From assembly GCF_900109265.1 (NCBI RefSeq), contig NZ_FNZM01000024.1, forward strand, positions 1-64,000: DNA of 64,000 bases. Reading direction: 5' to 3'. Numbering within the stretch: position 1 is the stretch's first letter; each line of letters opens with the position of its first letter. The position numbers and the translations under genes were made by a program. Shown here piece by piece: positions 8,892-17,791 of the stretch. A model generated the notes under the pieces. It was not told the DNA's origin and searched no databases. It worked only from the letters and a program-made list of their open reading frames with translations. Source of the DNA: Paraburkholderia tropica. Lineage in GTDB: Bacteria > Pseudomonadota > Gammaproteobacteria > Burkholderiales > Burkholderiaceae.

Positions 8892-10706
8892 TCAGATCGG
8901 CTGCGTGCGCTTTTCCAGCCAGGCGAGCGCGTCGCCGCTCACGTGCGGCGCGACGCGCACGCGCACCGTCTGGTGATACGCATTGAGCCACGCGCGCTCG
9001 TCCTCGCGCAACAGCGTCAGGTCGATGCAGCGCGTGTCGATCGGGCACAGCGTCAGCGTCTCGAACTTGAGGAAATCGCCGAATTCGGTCTTTTCCGCGG
9101 CCTGGTTCAGCACCAGATTTTCGATGCGCACGCCCCACTTGCCCGGACGATAGATGCCCGGCTCGACCGACGTGATCATGCCTTCTTCCATCGCCGTCCA
9201 CGCCTCGGCGGGCGCGTAGTGCGAGATGACCTGCGGGCCTTCGTGCACGTTCAGGAAGTAGCCCACGCCGTGACCGGTGCCGTGGCCGTAATCGGCGCCC
9301 GCTTCCCAGATCGGCGCACGCGCGAGCGCGTCGAGCATCGGCGAGCGGATGCCGCGCGGAAACTGCGCGCGAGAGAGCGCCATCATGCCCTTGAGCACGA
9401 GCGTGAAATCGCGCTTCTGTTCGGCGCTCGGCGTGCCCACCGGCACGACGCGCGTGATGTCGGTCGTGCCGTCGAGGTACTGGCCGCCCGAATCGATCAG
9501 CAGCAGGCCGTCGCCTTCGATCACCGCATGCGACTCGGCGCTCGCGCGGTAGTGCGGCATCGCGCCGTTCGCGTTGAAACCGGCGATCGTGCCGAACGAG
9601 AGCGACACGAAACCCGGACGGCGCTTGCGCGCGGCCGTGAGCTTTTCGTCGATGGTGAGTTCGGTGATGGTTTCGCGGCCCTGCGCCGCCTCGAACCACG
9701 CGAAGAATTCGGCGAGCGCCGCGCCGTCCTGCTCCATGGTCGCGCGCACGTGGTCGGCTTCGGCCGCCGTCTTGCGCGACTTGAAGAAGGTGCTCGGATT
9801 GACCGATTCGACGAGCTTCACCGCCTTCGCGACGGCTTGCAGCAGCCCGTATGTCACGCGGCGCGGATCGACCAGCAGCGACGCGTCGGCGGGCAGCGCA
9901 GCGAGCGCCGTCGCGGCATCGGCGTAGGGCGCGACGCGCACGTTGTCACGCGCGAGCGATTGCGCGAGGTCGGCGTTCACCTTGCCGTCGGCGACGAACA
10001 GCGTGGCGTCGTCCGGGCCGATCAGCGCGTGCGCGACGAACACCGGGTTGTAGCTCACATCGGCGCCGCGCAGGTTGAAGAGCCACGCGAGATCGTCGAG
10101 CGTCGACACGAAATGCCACTGCGCGCCCTTCTCCGCCATCGCGCGGCGCACCTGCTCCAGCTTGCCCGCGCGCGGCAGGTCGGCGTGCGGCGCGGCGTGC
10201 TCGTAGACGGCCGCGAGCGGCAGCGTCGGGCGGCCGCTCCAGACGTCGTCGAGCAGATCGAGGTCGGTGCGCAGCGTCACGCCGCGCGCCGCCAGTGCGT
10301 CGGCCAGCGCGCGCGCCGAGGCCACGCCGAGCACCGCGCCGTCGACGGCCACCGTGCCGCCCGTGCGCACGTTCTGCGCGAGCCAGTCGACGTGCGGCGC
10401 GGTCTGCTGGCCGCCCATCATCTTCATCAGCTGGATGCCGGTGCCGGCCAGTTGCTGCTCGGCCTGCACCCAGTAGCGGCTGTCGACCCACACGCCCGCG
10501 AAATCCTGCGTCACGACCAGCGTGCCGACCGACCCCGTGAAGCCCGATAGCCACTCGCGCCCCTGCCAGCGGCCCGGCAGATATTCGGACAGATGCGGAT
10601 CGGCGGACGGCACGAGAGCCGCATCGACGTGCGCGCTCGCCATCGCGGCGCGCAGCGCGGCGATGCGTTGGGGGATCGTGGACGTTTCGGGAAGTCGGGC
10701 GTTCAT
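8892..10706 (-). CDS. M24B metallopeptidase, Xaa-Pro aminopeptidase (aminopeptidase P) family
   Basis: 604-residue two-metal peptidase, the long three-domain form. It removes an N-terminal residue preceding proline. Two creatinase-like N-terminal domains precede the catalytic pita-bread domain. Metal ligands are visible in order: Asp of LLIDSGGQY, Asp of GTTDITR, His of GHGTGHGVGYFLNVHEGP, Glu of TSVEPGIY and Glu of VRIENL. No signal peptide, so cytoplasmic. Read on the minus strand ahead of the HAD hydrolase gene. The long plus-strand open frame across the same region is a GC-bias shadow. Confidence 0.92.
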   Translation of the reverse strand: MNARLPETSTIPQRIAALRAAMASAHVDAALVPSADPHLSEYLPGRWQGREWLSGFTGSVGTLVVTQDFAGVWVDSRYWVQAEQQLAGTGIQLMKMMGGQQTAPHVDWLAQNVRTGGTVAVDGAVLGVASARALADALAARGVTLRTDLDLLDDVWSGRPTLPLAAVYEHAAPHADLPRAGKLEQVRRAMAEKGAQWHFVSTLDDLAWLFNLRGADVSYNPVFVAHALIGPDDATLFVADGKVNADLAQSLARDNVRVAPYADAATALAALPADASLLVDPRRVTYGLLQAVAKAVKLVESVNPSTFFKSRKTAAEADHVRATMEQDGAALAEFFAWFEAAQGRETITELTIDEKLTAARKRRPGFVSLSFGTIAGFNANGAMPHYRASAESHAVIEGDGLLLIDSGGQYLDGTTDITRVVPVGTPSAEQKRDFTLVLKGMMALSRAQFPRGIRSPMLDALARAPIWEAGADYGHGTGHGVGYFLNVHEGPQVISHYAPAEAWTAMEEGMITSVEPGIYRPGKWGVRIENLVLNQAAEKTEFGDFLKFETLTLCPIDTRCIDLTLLREDERAWLNAYHQTVRVRVAPHVSGDALAWLEKRTQPI

Positions 10707-10860
10707 GGTTTCACCTGCGGATGTGGGACCGGCACCTCAAGTGTGCCGAAAGATGCGAGATCGGGTGCGCCGGCGTGTGGCCGGACCGCGCAGCGGGCGT
10801 AAGAGAAAGCGGAGGCGGACGTAGGAAGGCGCAAGTCAGCGTGCCGGAAAGCGGGAGAGG

Positions 10861-11124
10861 TCAGCGTCGCGCGCGCAGCGCGACTGCCACCGCGACACAC
10901 ACGAATGCGGCAGCCGTGCAGACCGGCCATTCGAGCAGTTCGCCGTCGTAGAAGAAGCCCGTGGCGCGCCCGGCGGCCTTGGCGAGCGCCGCGCCGGCCA
11001 GCGCCGCCACGACGGCGAGCGCGAGGCCGCCCGATGCGGCGCCCGAAGCGCGGCGGCGCGGATGGAACAGCCAGCCCGCCAGACCCACCGCGACTCCCAG
11101 CACGACGATGCCGAGCCAGCCCAT
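10861..11124 (-). CDS. small inner-membrane protein
   Basis: 87 residues with up to three hydrophobic stretches: residues 3-20, about 32-50, and 67-83, the last ending in an RARR tail. The size and the Gly/Ala-rich helices recall small stress-associated membrane proteins such as the GlsB/YeaQ type, but I cannot confirm that family. Its start is 198 bp from the divergent response-regulator gene, with an inverted repeat between them. Confidence 0.5.
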   Translation of the reverse strand: MGWLGIVVLGVAVGLAGWLFHPRRRASGAASGGLALAVVAALAGAALAKAAGRATGFFYDGELLEWPVCTAAAFVCVAVAVALRARR

Positions 11125-11133
11125 TAGCGACTT

Positions 11134-11166
11134 GTCCTAGGGATTTTCAGAAAAGTCCGATAGGAC
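11134..11166. promoter_or_regulatory. inverted repeat GTCCTA-N21-TAGGAC with inner symmetry
   Basis: Outer 6-bp arms (11134-11139, 11161-11166) enclose a nearly symmetric inner part (GGATTTTC / AAAAGTCC). It lies in the divergent region between the small membrane protein gene and the response-regulator gene. It could be a binding site for that regulator. No T-run follows, so it is not a clear terminator. Confidence 0.45.
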
Positions 11167-11322
11167 CGTTGCTGCGCGGCGAATAGCATTTCTTTTTGTC
11201 TCATTAACAACAGTGCTTTCACTGAAAAACGGTCGGCTCGGCGCTTTCCGCGTAGCGGTTGAGTGTAGGGGGCGGGATGGCGCAAGGCAAGCGCGCCCGG
11301 CCCGCCGCGGCTGTAAACTGCT

Positions 11323-12024
11323 ATGCGAATCGCCCTTGTCGAACCTGACGCGCGTCATGCTGAACTCGTCGAACGCCTGCTCATCGCGGGCGGTCACGCG
11401 TGCCGGCATTTTGCGCACGCTGCTCCGCTCATGGCGGCGCTCGAAGACGATACCTTCGACCTGTTGATCGCGGCGCACTGGTGCGGCGATCAGAGCGGCG
11501 ACGACCTCATCCCGCACGCGCGCCGCCTGCTGCCCGGCCTGCCCGCCATCGTGCTGATGGCCTCGCCGCACGAAAGCGAGATCGTCGGCAGTCTCCAGGC
11601 GGGCGCCGACGACTGCATCAGCAAGCCCGTGCGCGGCCCCGAAATGCTCGCCCGCATCGACGCGCTGCTGCGCCGCGCCGGCGTACGCCGCCCGCGCAAC
11701 CGCGCGCGCCATGGTTTCGGCGACTATCTATTCGATTCGGCACGCTACCAGGTGTCGTTTAGGGGTCAGACTGTCACGCTGACACCGAAGGAATTCCGCT
11801 TCGCGCTGCTGCTGTTTACGAACGCCTCGCGCCCCGTTTCGCGCGCGCGCATTCTCGAAACGGTGTGGAATCTGAACCGCGACGTAAGGTCGCGTACGCT
11901 CGACACGCACGCCTCGCGGCTGCGCAGCAAATTGCAGCTCGGGCCCGAGCATGGCTGGCGTCTGACGACGCTGTACGGCTTTGGTTATCAGCTTGAGCGG
12001 CTGCCTATAAGCCCAGCGGAATAG
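11323..12024 (+). CDS. orphan OmpR/PhoB-type response regulator with atypical receiver domain
   Basis: 233 residues: an N-terminal receiver-like domain (1-115) and a C-terminal winged-helix DNA-binding domain (about 130-230, with LTPKEFRFALLLF, RAILETVW-like helix and TLYGFGYQLE). The acidic pair (VEPD), the Ser of LMAS and the Lys of ISKPV are kept. At the phospho-acceptor position the sequence reads FDLLIAAHWCGDQSG where family members read DLxLLDxxLPDxSG, so the Asp is replaced by Ala. It probably cannot be phosphorylated in the usual way. No histidine kinase gene is adjacent. Followed after 72 bp by hemA. Confidence 0.88.
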   Translation: MRIALVEPDARHAELVERLLIAGGHACRHFAHAAPLMAALEDDTFDLLIAAHWCGDQSGDDLIPHARRLLPGLPAIVLMASPHESEIVGSLQAGADDCISKPVRGPEMLARIDALLRRAGVRRPRNRARHGFGDYLFDSARYQVSFRGQTVTLTPKEFRFALLLFTNASRPVSRARILETVWNLNRDVRSRTLDTHASRLRSKLQLGPEHGWRLTTLYGFGYQLERLPISPAE

Positions 12025-12064
12025 CCCGACATTGCGGGCGACAATGTCAGATGCGCGGAAAAGT

Positions 12065-12070
12065 TATAAT
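12065..12070 (+). promoter_or_regulatory. possible -10 element (TATAAT) of hemA
   Basis: A perfect TATAAT 27 bp before the hemA start codon. No good -35 is visible at the right distance, so the promoter call is tentative. Confidence 0.4.
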
Positions 12071-12096
12071 ATCCGCCTAAATCTTCGCCCCATGGT

Positions 12097-13473
12097 ATGC
12101 AGCTTCTAACGATCGGAATCAATCACCACACCGCGCCCGTCGCCTTGCGCGAACGCGTGGCGTTTCCGCTCGAACAGATCAAGCCGGCCCTCGCGCTCTT
12201 CAAGGAAGCGTGGTCCGGCGGGCGCCGCAGCCTCAGCGCGCCCGAAGCCGCCATCCTCTCCACCTGCAACCGCACCGAGCTCTATTGCGCCACCGACGCG
12301 CAAAGCTCGCGCGATTCCGCCGTGGAATGGCTCTCGCACTACCATGGCATCCGCGCCGAAGAACTCGCGCCGCACGTCTACACGCTGCCGCAGTCCGAAG
12401 CCGTGCGTCACGCGTTCCGCGTGGCCTCGGGGCTCGACTCGATGGTGCTCGGCGAAACCCAGATCGTCGGTCAGATGAAGACCGCGGTGCGCACGGCCAC
12501 CGAGGCCGGCGCGCTCGGCACCTATCTGAACCAGTTGTTCCAGCGCACCTTCGCGGTCGCGAAGGAAGTGCGCAGCACCACGGAAATCGGGGCGCAATCG
12601 GTGTCGATGGCCGCCGCCGCCGTGCGTCTCGCGCAGCGCATCTTCGACAAGATCGCCAACCAGCGCGTGCTGTTCATCGGCGCGGGCGAAATGATCGAGC
12701 TGTGCGCCGCGCACTTCGCCGCCCAGCAGCCGCGCGAACTGGTGGTCGCGAACCGCACCGCCGAGCGCGGCCGCTATGTGGCCGAGCGTTTCGGCGGCAA
12801 GTCGATTCCGCTGTCCGAACTGCCCACGCGCATGCACGAGTTCGACATCATCGTGTCGTGCACGGCGTCCACGCTGCCGATCATCGGTCTCGGCGCGGTC
12901 GAGCGCGCGGTGAAGGCGCGCCGTCACCGCCCGATTTTCATGGTCGACCTTGCGGTGCCGCGCGACATCGAAGCCGAAGTCGGCCAGCTCGAAGACGTGT
13001 TCCTCTACACCGTCGACGACCTCGGCACGATCGTGCGCGAAGGCAACGCCTCGCGCCAGGCGGCGGTCGCGCAGGCCGAAACCATCATCGAAACGCGCGT
13101 CGCGAACTTCATGCAGTGGCTCGACACGCGCAGCATCGTGCCGGTCATCCGCCACATGCACACGCAGGCCGACACGCTGCGCCGCACCGAACTCGAACGC
13201 GCGCGCAAGATGCTCGCGCGCGGCGACGATCCGTCCGCCGTGCTCGAAGCGCTTTCGCAGTCGCTGACCAACAAGCTGATCCACGGTCCGACGCAGGCGC
13301 TCAACTCGTCGAGCGGCGACCAGCGCGACTCGCTCATCGAAATGATGAGCGGTTTCTACCGTCACGGTCAGCCGGCCAAGGTCGGCAAGACCGACGAAGC
13401 CGCGCCCGAAACCTCCACGCAGGCGTCGAATCTCGACGCGGCGTCCAACGCGTCCGGCTCTTCGGACCGTTAG
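12097..13473 (+). CDS. hemA: glutamyl-tRNA reductase
   Basis: 458 residues. It reduces glutamyl-tRNA(Glu) to glutamate-1-semialdehyde with NADPH, the first committed step of C5-pathway tetrapyrrole (heme) synthesis, in the cytoplasm. The catalytic region STCNRTELY with the nucleophilic Cys lies near residue 54, followed by GLDSMVLGETQIVGQMK. The Rossmann NADPH domain has VLFIGAGEM, and the C-terminal dimerisation helices run from about 320. The last 35 residues are a low-complexity Ala/Ser/Thr tail. First gene of a plus-strand run hemA-prfA-prmC-grxD-ubiX, an order common in beta-proteobacteria. Confidence 0.97.
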   Translation: MQLLTIGINHHTAPVALRERVAFPLEQIKPALALFKEAWSGGRRSLSAPEAAILSTCNRTELYCATDAQSSRDSAVEWLSHYHGIRAEELAPHVYTLPQSEAVRHAFRVASGLDSMVLGETQIVGQMKTAVRTATEAGALGTYLNQLFQRTFAVAKEVRSTTEIGAQSVSMAAAAVRLAQRIFDKIANQRVLFIGAGEMIELCAAHFAAQQPRELVVANRTAERGRYVAERFGGKSIPLSELPTRMHEFDIIVSCTASTLPIIGLGAVERAVKARRHRPIFMVDLAVPRDIEAEVGQLEDVFLYTVDDLGTIVREGNASRQAAVAQAETIIETRVANFMQWLDTRSIVPVIRHMHTQADTLRRTELERARKMLARGDDPSAVLEALSQSLTNKLIHGPTQALNSSSGDQRDSLIEMMSGFYRHGQPAKVGKTDEAAPETSTQASNLDAASNASGSSDR

Positions 13474-13605
13474 CGGCATTCGCCGCAGCCCATGGCGCAG
13501 ACTCTGCCATGACCCGCGCGCACGCTACGTGCGCACGCATTTCCGGGCGTTCCGCCCACCGCCCTTTCCCGCAGTCCTACCCGGAGCCCGCTCCGTACCG
13601 CCCCG

Positions 13606-14688
13606 ATGAAAACGAGCATGCAATCGAAGCTCGACCAGCTGACTACGCGTCTGGCCGAGCTGAACGACCTGTTGAGCCGTCCCGACGTGACGTCCAACCG
13701 CGACCAGTACCGCAAACTCACACGCGAGCACGCGGAAATCGGGCCGGTGGTCGAGCACTATGCGCTGTGGCGTCAGGCGAAGGACGACGAAACGGCCGCG
13801 AAGGACCTGCTCAGCGACGCGTCGATGCGCGATTTCGCCGAAGAAGAGGTGAAAGCCTCGCGCGAACGCATGGCGCAGCTCCAGCAGGAATTGCAGATGA
13901 TGCTGCTGCCGAAGGACCCCAACGACGACCGCAACGTGTTCCTCGAAATCCGCGCGGGCACGGGCGGCGACGAGTCGGCGCTGTTCGCGGGCGACCTGCT
14001 GCGCATGTATCTGCGCTACGCGGAACGCAATCGCTGGCAGATCGAAATGATGTCGGCGAGCGAGTCGGATCTGGGCGGCTACAAGGAAGTGATCGTGCGC
14101 ATCGCGGGCGAGGCGGCGTATTCGAAGCTCAAATTCGAGTCGGGCGGCCATCGCGTGCAGCGCGTGCCCGCCACCGAAACGCAGGGGCGCATCCACACCT
14201 CCGCGTGCACGGTCGCCGTGATGCCGGAAGCCGACGAAATCGGCGAAGTGGAGATCAATCCCGCCGATCTGCGCATCGACACGTTCCGCGCGTCGGGCGC
14301 GGGCGGTCAGCACATCAACAAGACCGATTCGGCCGTGCGCGTGACGCACCTTCCGACCGGCATCGTCGTGGAATGTCAGGACGACCGCTCGCAGCACAAG
14401 AACAAGGATCGCGCGCTCAAGGTGCTGGCCGCGCGCATCAAGGACAAGCAGTATCAGGAGCAGCACGCGAAGGAAGCGGCCACGCGCAAGAGTCTCGTCG
14501 GCTCGGGCGACCGCTCGGAACGAATTCGCACCTACAACTTCCCGCAGGGACGTCTGACGGATCACCGGATCAATCTGACGCTGTATCGGCTGGAAGCGAT
14601 CATGGACGGCGATCTCGAGGAACTGATCGGCGCACTGTTGTCCGAGCATCAGGCCGAACAGCTGGCTTCGCTCGGCGACTCGGACTAA
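13606..14688 (+). CDS. prfA: peptide chain release factor 1
   Basis: 360 residues, the standard RF1 length. It reads UAA and UAG stop codons and triggers release of the finished peptide. The stop-codon recognition tripeptide is in RVPATETQGRIHTS (Pro-Ala-Thr) and the catalytic GGQ is in ASGAGGQHINKTDSAVR. The start MKTSMQSKLDQL matches the common Burkholderiales form. It is followed 43 bp later by prmC, the enzyme that methylates the GGQ glutamine, a conserved pairing. Confidence 0.97.
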   Translation: MKTSMQSKLDQLTTRLAELNDLLSRPDVTSNRDQYRKLTREHAEIGPVVEHYALWRQAKDDETAAKDLLSDASMRDFAEEEVKASRERMAQLQQELQMMLLPKDPNDDRNVFLEIRAGTGGDESALFAGDLLRMYLRYAERNRWQIEMMSASESDLGGYKEVIVRIAGEAAYSKLKFESGGHRVQRVPATETQGRIHTSACTVAVMPEADEIGEVEINPADLRIDTFRASGAGGQHINKTDSAVRVTHLPTGIVVECQDDRSQHKNKDRALKVLAARIKDKQYQEQHAKEAATRKSLVGSGDRSERIRTYNFPQGRLTDHRINLTLYRLEAIMDGDLEELIGALLSEHQAEQLASLGDSD

Positions 14689-14731
14689 ACCTCGCCGAAC
14701 ATCATTCATCGACCTCGCATCTGAACGCATC

Positions 14732-15586
14732 ATGAGCGAACTCACCGCCGACGCCCTGCTGCGCGCCTCGCCGCTGCCCGCGCTCGAAGCGCGCATTCTG
14801 CTGATGCACGTGCTCGGCTGGCGTCGCACCCAGCTCATCACGCGCGGCGACGAAGCGCTCGACGCCGCGCCGGTCGCGGCTTTCCGTGCGCTCGAAGCGC
14901 GCCGCGTGGCGGGCGAACCGATCGCGCAACTCGTCGGCGCGCGCGAGTTCTTCGGCCTCGATTTCGACGTCACGCCCGACGTGCTGATCCCGCGCCCCGA
15001 AACCGAACTGCTGGTCGAAACCGCGCTGGCCGCGCTCGAAGGCATCGCGCAGCCGCGTGTGCTCGATCTCGGCACCGGCAGCGGCGCGATTGCCGTGGCG
15101 ATCGCCTCGGCGCGGCCCGATGCGCGCGTGTGGGCGGTCGACCGCTCGGAGGCCGCGCTCGCCGTGGCCGCGCGCAACGCCGCAAAGCTGCTCGACGCGC
15201 ATCGTCCCGGCGGCGCGCTCAGCTTCGTCGCGGGCAGCTGGTACGACACGCTCGACGCCGCGCTGCGCTTCGAGGTCATCGTGAGCAATCCGCCCTATAT
15301 TGCGAACGGCGATCCGCATCTGGACCAGGGCGACCTGCGCTTCGAACCGCGCGGCGCGCTCACCGACGAGGCCGACGGCCTTACGTGTCTGCGCGCGATC
15401 GTCGACGGCGCGCCCGCGCGGCTCGTCGCGGGCGGCGTGCTCTGGATGGAGCACGGCTACGATCAGGCCGCCGCGGTGCGCGCGCTGCTCGACGCGCGCG
15501 GCTTCGACGAGGTGCGCTCGGAACAGGATCTCGCGGGCATCGAACGCATCAGCGGCGGGCGCTTCGGCACCCGAACTCCCGGCTAG
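14732..15586 (+). CDS. prmC: peptide chain release factor N5-glutamine methyltransferase
   Basis: 284 residues. It transfers a methyl group from S-adenosylmethionine to the glutamine of the GGQ motif in RF1 and RF2. Motif I is LDLGTGSGAIAVAIA (about residue 110) and the substrate-binding motif is VSNPPYIAN. An N-terminal helical domain with QLVGAREFFGLDFDV and LIPRPETELLVE is characteristic of PrmC. It follows prfA directly. Confidence 0.96.
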   Translation: MSELTADALLRASPLPALEARILLMHVLGWRRTQLITRGDEALDAAPVAAFRALEARRVAGEPIAQLVGAREFFGLDFDVTPDVLIPRPETELLVETALAALEGIAQPRVLDLGTGSGAIAVAIASARPDARVWAVDRSEAALAVAARNAAKLLDAHRPGGALSFVAGSWYDTLDAALRFEVIVSNPPYIANGDPHLDQGDLRFEPRGALTDEADGLTCLRAIVDGAPARLVAGGVLWMEHGYDQAAAVRALLDARGFDEVRSEQDLAGIERISGGRFGTRTPG

Positions 15587-15680
15587 CCGCGCCGAGCGCG
15601 CCCGGCTCGCGCGGGCGAAATCCGCTATCATTTCACTCTGTATTCAACGTATTCCGCATCACTCAATCCCAAGGTCAGAC

Positions 15681-15992
15681 ATGGACACCCAACAGCGCAT
15701 CAAGCAGATCGTCGACGAAAACGCCGTCGTCCTTTTCATGAAGGGCAACGCGCAGTTTCCGATGTGCGGCTTCTCGGGCCGCGCGGTGCAGATCCTGAAA
15801 GCCTGCGGCGTCGATCAGTTCAAGACCGTCAACGTGCTCGAGGACGACGAAGTCCGCCAGGGCATCAAGGAATTCTCGAACTGGCCCACGATTCCGCAGC
15901 TCTACGTGAAGGGCGAATTCATCGGCGGTTCGGACATCATGATGGAGATGTATCAGAACGGCGAACTGCAGCAGCTGTTCGCGGCGGCTTGA
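15681..15992 (+). CDS. grxD: monothiol glutaredoxin Grx4 (GrxD)
   Basis: 103 residues. A CGFS-type monothiol glutaredoxin that binds and passes on a [2Fe-2S] cluster, often with a BolA partner. The active-site motif appears as MCGFSGRA, preceded by VVLFMKGNAQFP, and the glutathione-binding region by WPTIPQLYVKGEFIGGSDIM. An ibaG/bolA-type gene is present at 61,626 in this window. The ATG at 15681 is preceded by AAGGT. Confidence 0.96.
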   Translation: MDTQQRIKQIVDENAVVLFMKGNAQFPMCGFSGRAVQILKACGVDQFKTVNVLEDDEVRQGIKEFSNWPTIPQLYVKGEFIGGSDIMMEMYQNGELQQLFAAA

Positions 15993-16127
15993 GCCGCCGT
16001 TCTGCCGTTTTGCTCCGGAACGGCGGCGCGCCCGGCGCCCGTCGTTCCGCGCCGGTTTGAAGCCTGGTTTTTCAGCGTTTCGAGCCGGCGCGCCCTCCCG
16101 CATTGCTCTCGCGCCCCCCTCTCCCAC

Positions 16128-16736
16128 GTGAACGCCACCTCACCCCACGCTCCACGCCGCCGTCTGATCGTCGCGATCACGGGCGCCACGGGCGCGATTT
16201 ACGGCGTGCGCATTCTGGAGACGCTGCGGCGTCTGGGCGGCGTGGAATCGCATCTGCTGATCTCGGCGGCGGGCTGGCTCAACATCCAGCACGAGCTGCA
16301 GCTCAGCAAAGAGGACCTGCACGCACGCGCGGATGTCGTGCATTCGGTGCGTGACGTGGGTGCCACCATTGCCTCGGGCTCGTTCGCGACCGACGGCATG
16401 ATCGTCGCGCCCTGCTCGATGAAGACGCTCGCGAGCGTCGCCCACGGCCTCTCGGACAACCTGATCGCGCGCGCCGCCGACGTCACGCTCAAGGAGCGCC
16501 GCCGCCTCGTGCTGCTGGTGCGCGAAACGCCGTTCAACCTCGCGCATCTGCGCAACATGACAGCGGTGACCGAAATGGGCGGCGTGATCTTCCCGCCGCT
16601 GCCGGCCTTCTACAACCAGCCCGCGTCGATCGACGAGATGGTCGATCACACGGTCGCGCGCGTGCTCGACCTGTTCGCGCTCGGACCGGCGCTCGCGCCC
16701 GCCTGGCCGGGACTGCGCGGCAGCAACGCCGACTGA
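16128..16736 (+). CDS. ubiX: flavin prenyltransferase UbiX
   Basis: 202 residues. It joins a dimethylallyl group to FMN, making the prenylated-FMN cofactor used by UbiD decarboxylases in ubiquinone synthesis. The N-terminal FMN-binding ITGATGAIYGVR, the central VAPCSMKTLASVAHGLSDNL and LVLLVRETPFNLAHLRNM, and the C-terminal FPPLPAFYN are all diagnostic. GTG at 16128 is used as the start; there is no upstream ATG in frame close by. Confidence 0.95.
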   Translation: MNATSPHAPRRRLIVAITGATGAIYGVRILETLRRLGGVESHLLISAAGWLNIQHELQLSKEDLHARADVVHSVRDVGATIASGSFATDGMIVAPCSMKTLASVAHGLSDNLIARAADVTLKERRRLVLLVRETPFNLAHLRNMTAVTEMGGVIFPPLPAFYNQPASIDEMVDHTVARVLDLFALGPALAPAWPGLRGSNAD

Positions 16737-16887
16737 CTCCCCCACGATCCGCACCCGGTTCGCGCTCCGTCGATTATCAACATCGGCGATACAATCAATT
16801 CACTTGCCGCACATTTAATTCGCGAGAGTTGGGTCTTATATTGATCGCAACGCGAACTTTTCCGACCGCCTCGCGCGGCTCACGATC

Positions 16888-17685
16888 ATGACCACCCGTA
16901 CCCCCACGCTTTTCCTGTCGCATGGCGCGCCCACCTTGCCGATCGACCCGTCGATGCCGCGCGAAGGCTTCGTCAAGCTGGCCGAACATCTGCCGCGCCC
17001 CGAATCGATCCTGATGCTCTCGGCGCACTGGTACACGCAGCGTCCGGCGGTGAGCATCGCGACGCAGCCCGAGACCATCCACGACTTCTACGGCTTTCCG
17101 CGTGCGCTCTACGAGATCCAGTATCCGGCGCCCGGCGCGCCCGAAACCGCGCAGCGCGCGGCGGCGCTGCTGCGCGCGCAGGGCGTCGAGGTCGACGAAG
17201 AAGCGCATGGCCTCGACCACGGCGCCTGGGTGCCGATGCTGCTGATGTTCCCGGACGCCGACGTGCCCGTCGCCCAGCTCTCGATCCAGCCACGCGCCGA
17301 CGCCGCGTATCACTTCGCGCTCGGCCGCGCGCTGCGCGAACTGCGCGACGAAGGCGTGATGGTGGTCGGTTCGGGCCAGATCACGCACAACCTGCGTCAG
17401 GCCGACTTCTCGGCGCGTCGCGAGGACGCCGATCCGCGCGTGGCCGAGTTCACCGACTGGTTCGAAGCGCATCTCGCGGCGCGCGACATCGACGCGCTGC
17501 TCGACTATCGGACGAAGGCGCCGCATGCGGTGCTCATGCACCCGACCGACGAGCATCTGCTGCCGGTGTTCTCCGCGCTCGGCGCCGCCGACGACGACTA
17601 CACGCTCGGCGTGCAGTCGCTCGGCACCTACCAGCGCGCGCTGGCGATGACGAACTACGTGTTCGGCTCCGCCACGGCGCAGTAA
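16888..17685 (+). CDS. DODA-type class III extradiol ring-cleavage dioxygenase
   Basis: 265 residues, the YgiD/4,5-DOPA-dioxygenase-like branch of LigB enzymes that cleave catechol-type rings using Fe(II) or Zn. Metal-site motifs are FLSHGAPTLP near the N terminus and LSAHWYTQ; GLDHGAWVPMLLMFP follows, with VVGSGQITHNLR later. The physiological substrate in bacteria is unclear. It is transcribed alone and ends at a bidirectional terminator. Confidence 0.9.
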   Translation: MTTRTPTLFLSHGAPTLPIDPSMPREGFVKLAEHLPRPESILMLSAHWYTQRPAVSIATQPETIHDFYGFPRALYEIQYPAPGAPETAQRAAALLRAQGVEVDEEAHGLDHGAWVPMLLMFPDADVPVAQLSIQPRADAAYHFALGRALRELRDEGVMVVGSGQITHNLRQADFSARREDADPRVAEFTDWFEAHLAARDIDALLDYRTKAPHAVLMHPTDEHLLPVFSALGAADDDYTLGVQSLGTYQRALAMTNYVFGSATAQ

Positions 17686-17700
17686 AACCTCCGGACGTGA

Positions 17701-17737
17701 AAAAGCCCGCCTGAATCGCTTCAGGCGGGCTTTTTTT
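17701..17737. terminator. bidirectional terminator
   Basis: Long perfect stem AAAAAGCCCGCCTGAA/TTCAGGCGGGCTTTTT with a 4-nt loop, between two convergent genes. Confidence 0.92.
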
Positions 17738-17791
17738 GCTGCGTTTATTCCCGGTTCAGGCTGCCGCTGCGAGCAGCGGCCGGTGCGTCAC

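Noticed and set aside
8865..10550. 561-codon plus-strand ORF opposite the aminopeptidase gene
   Set aside because: Arg/His-rich shadow frame; the minus strand has all M24 metal ligands.
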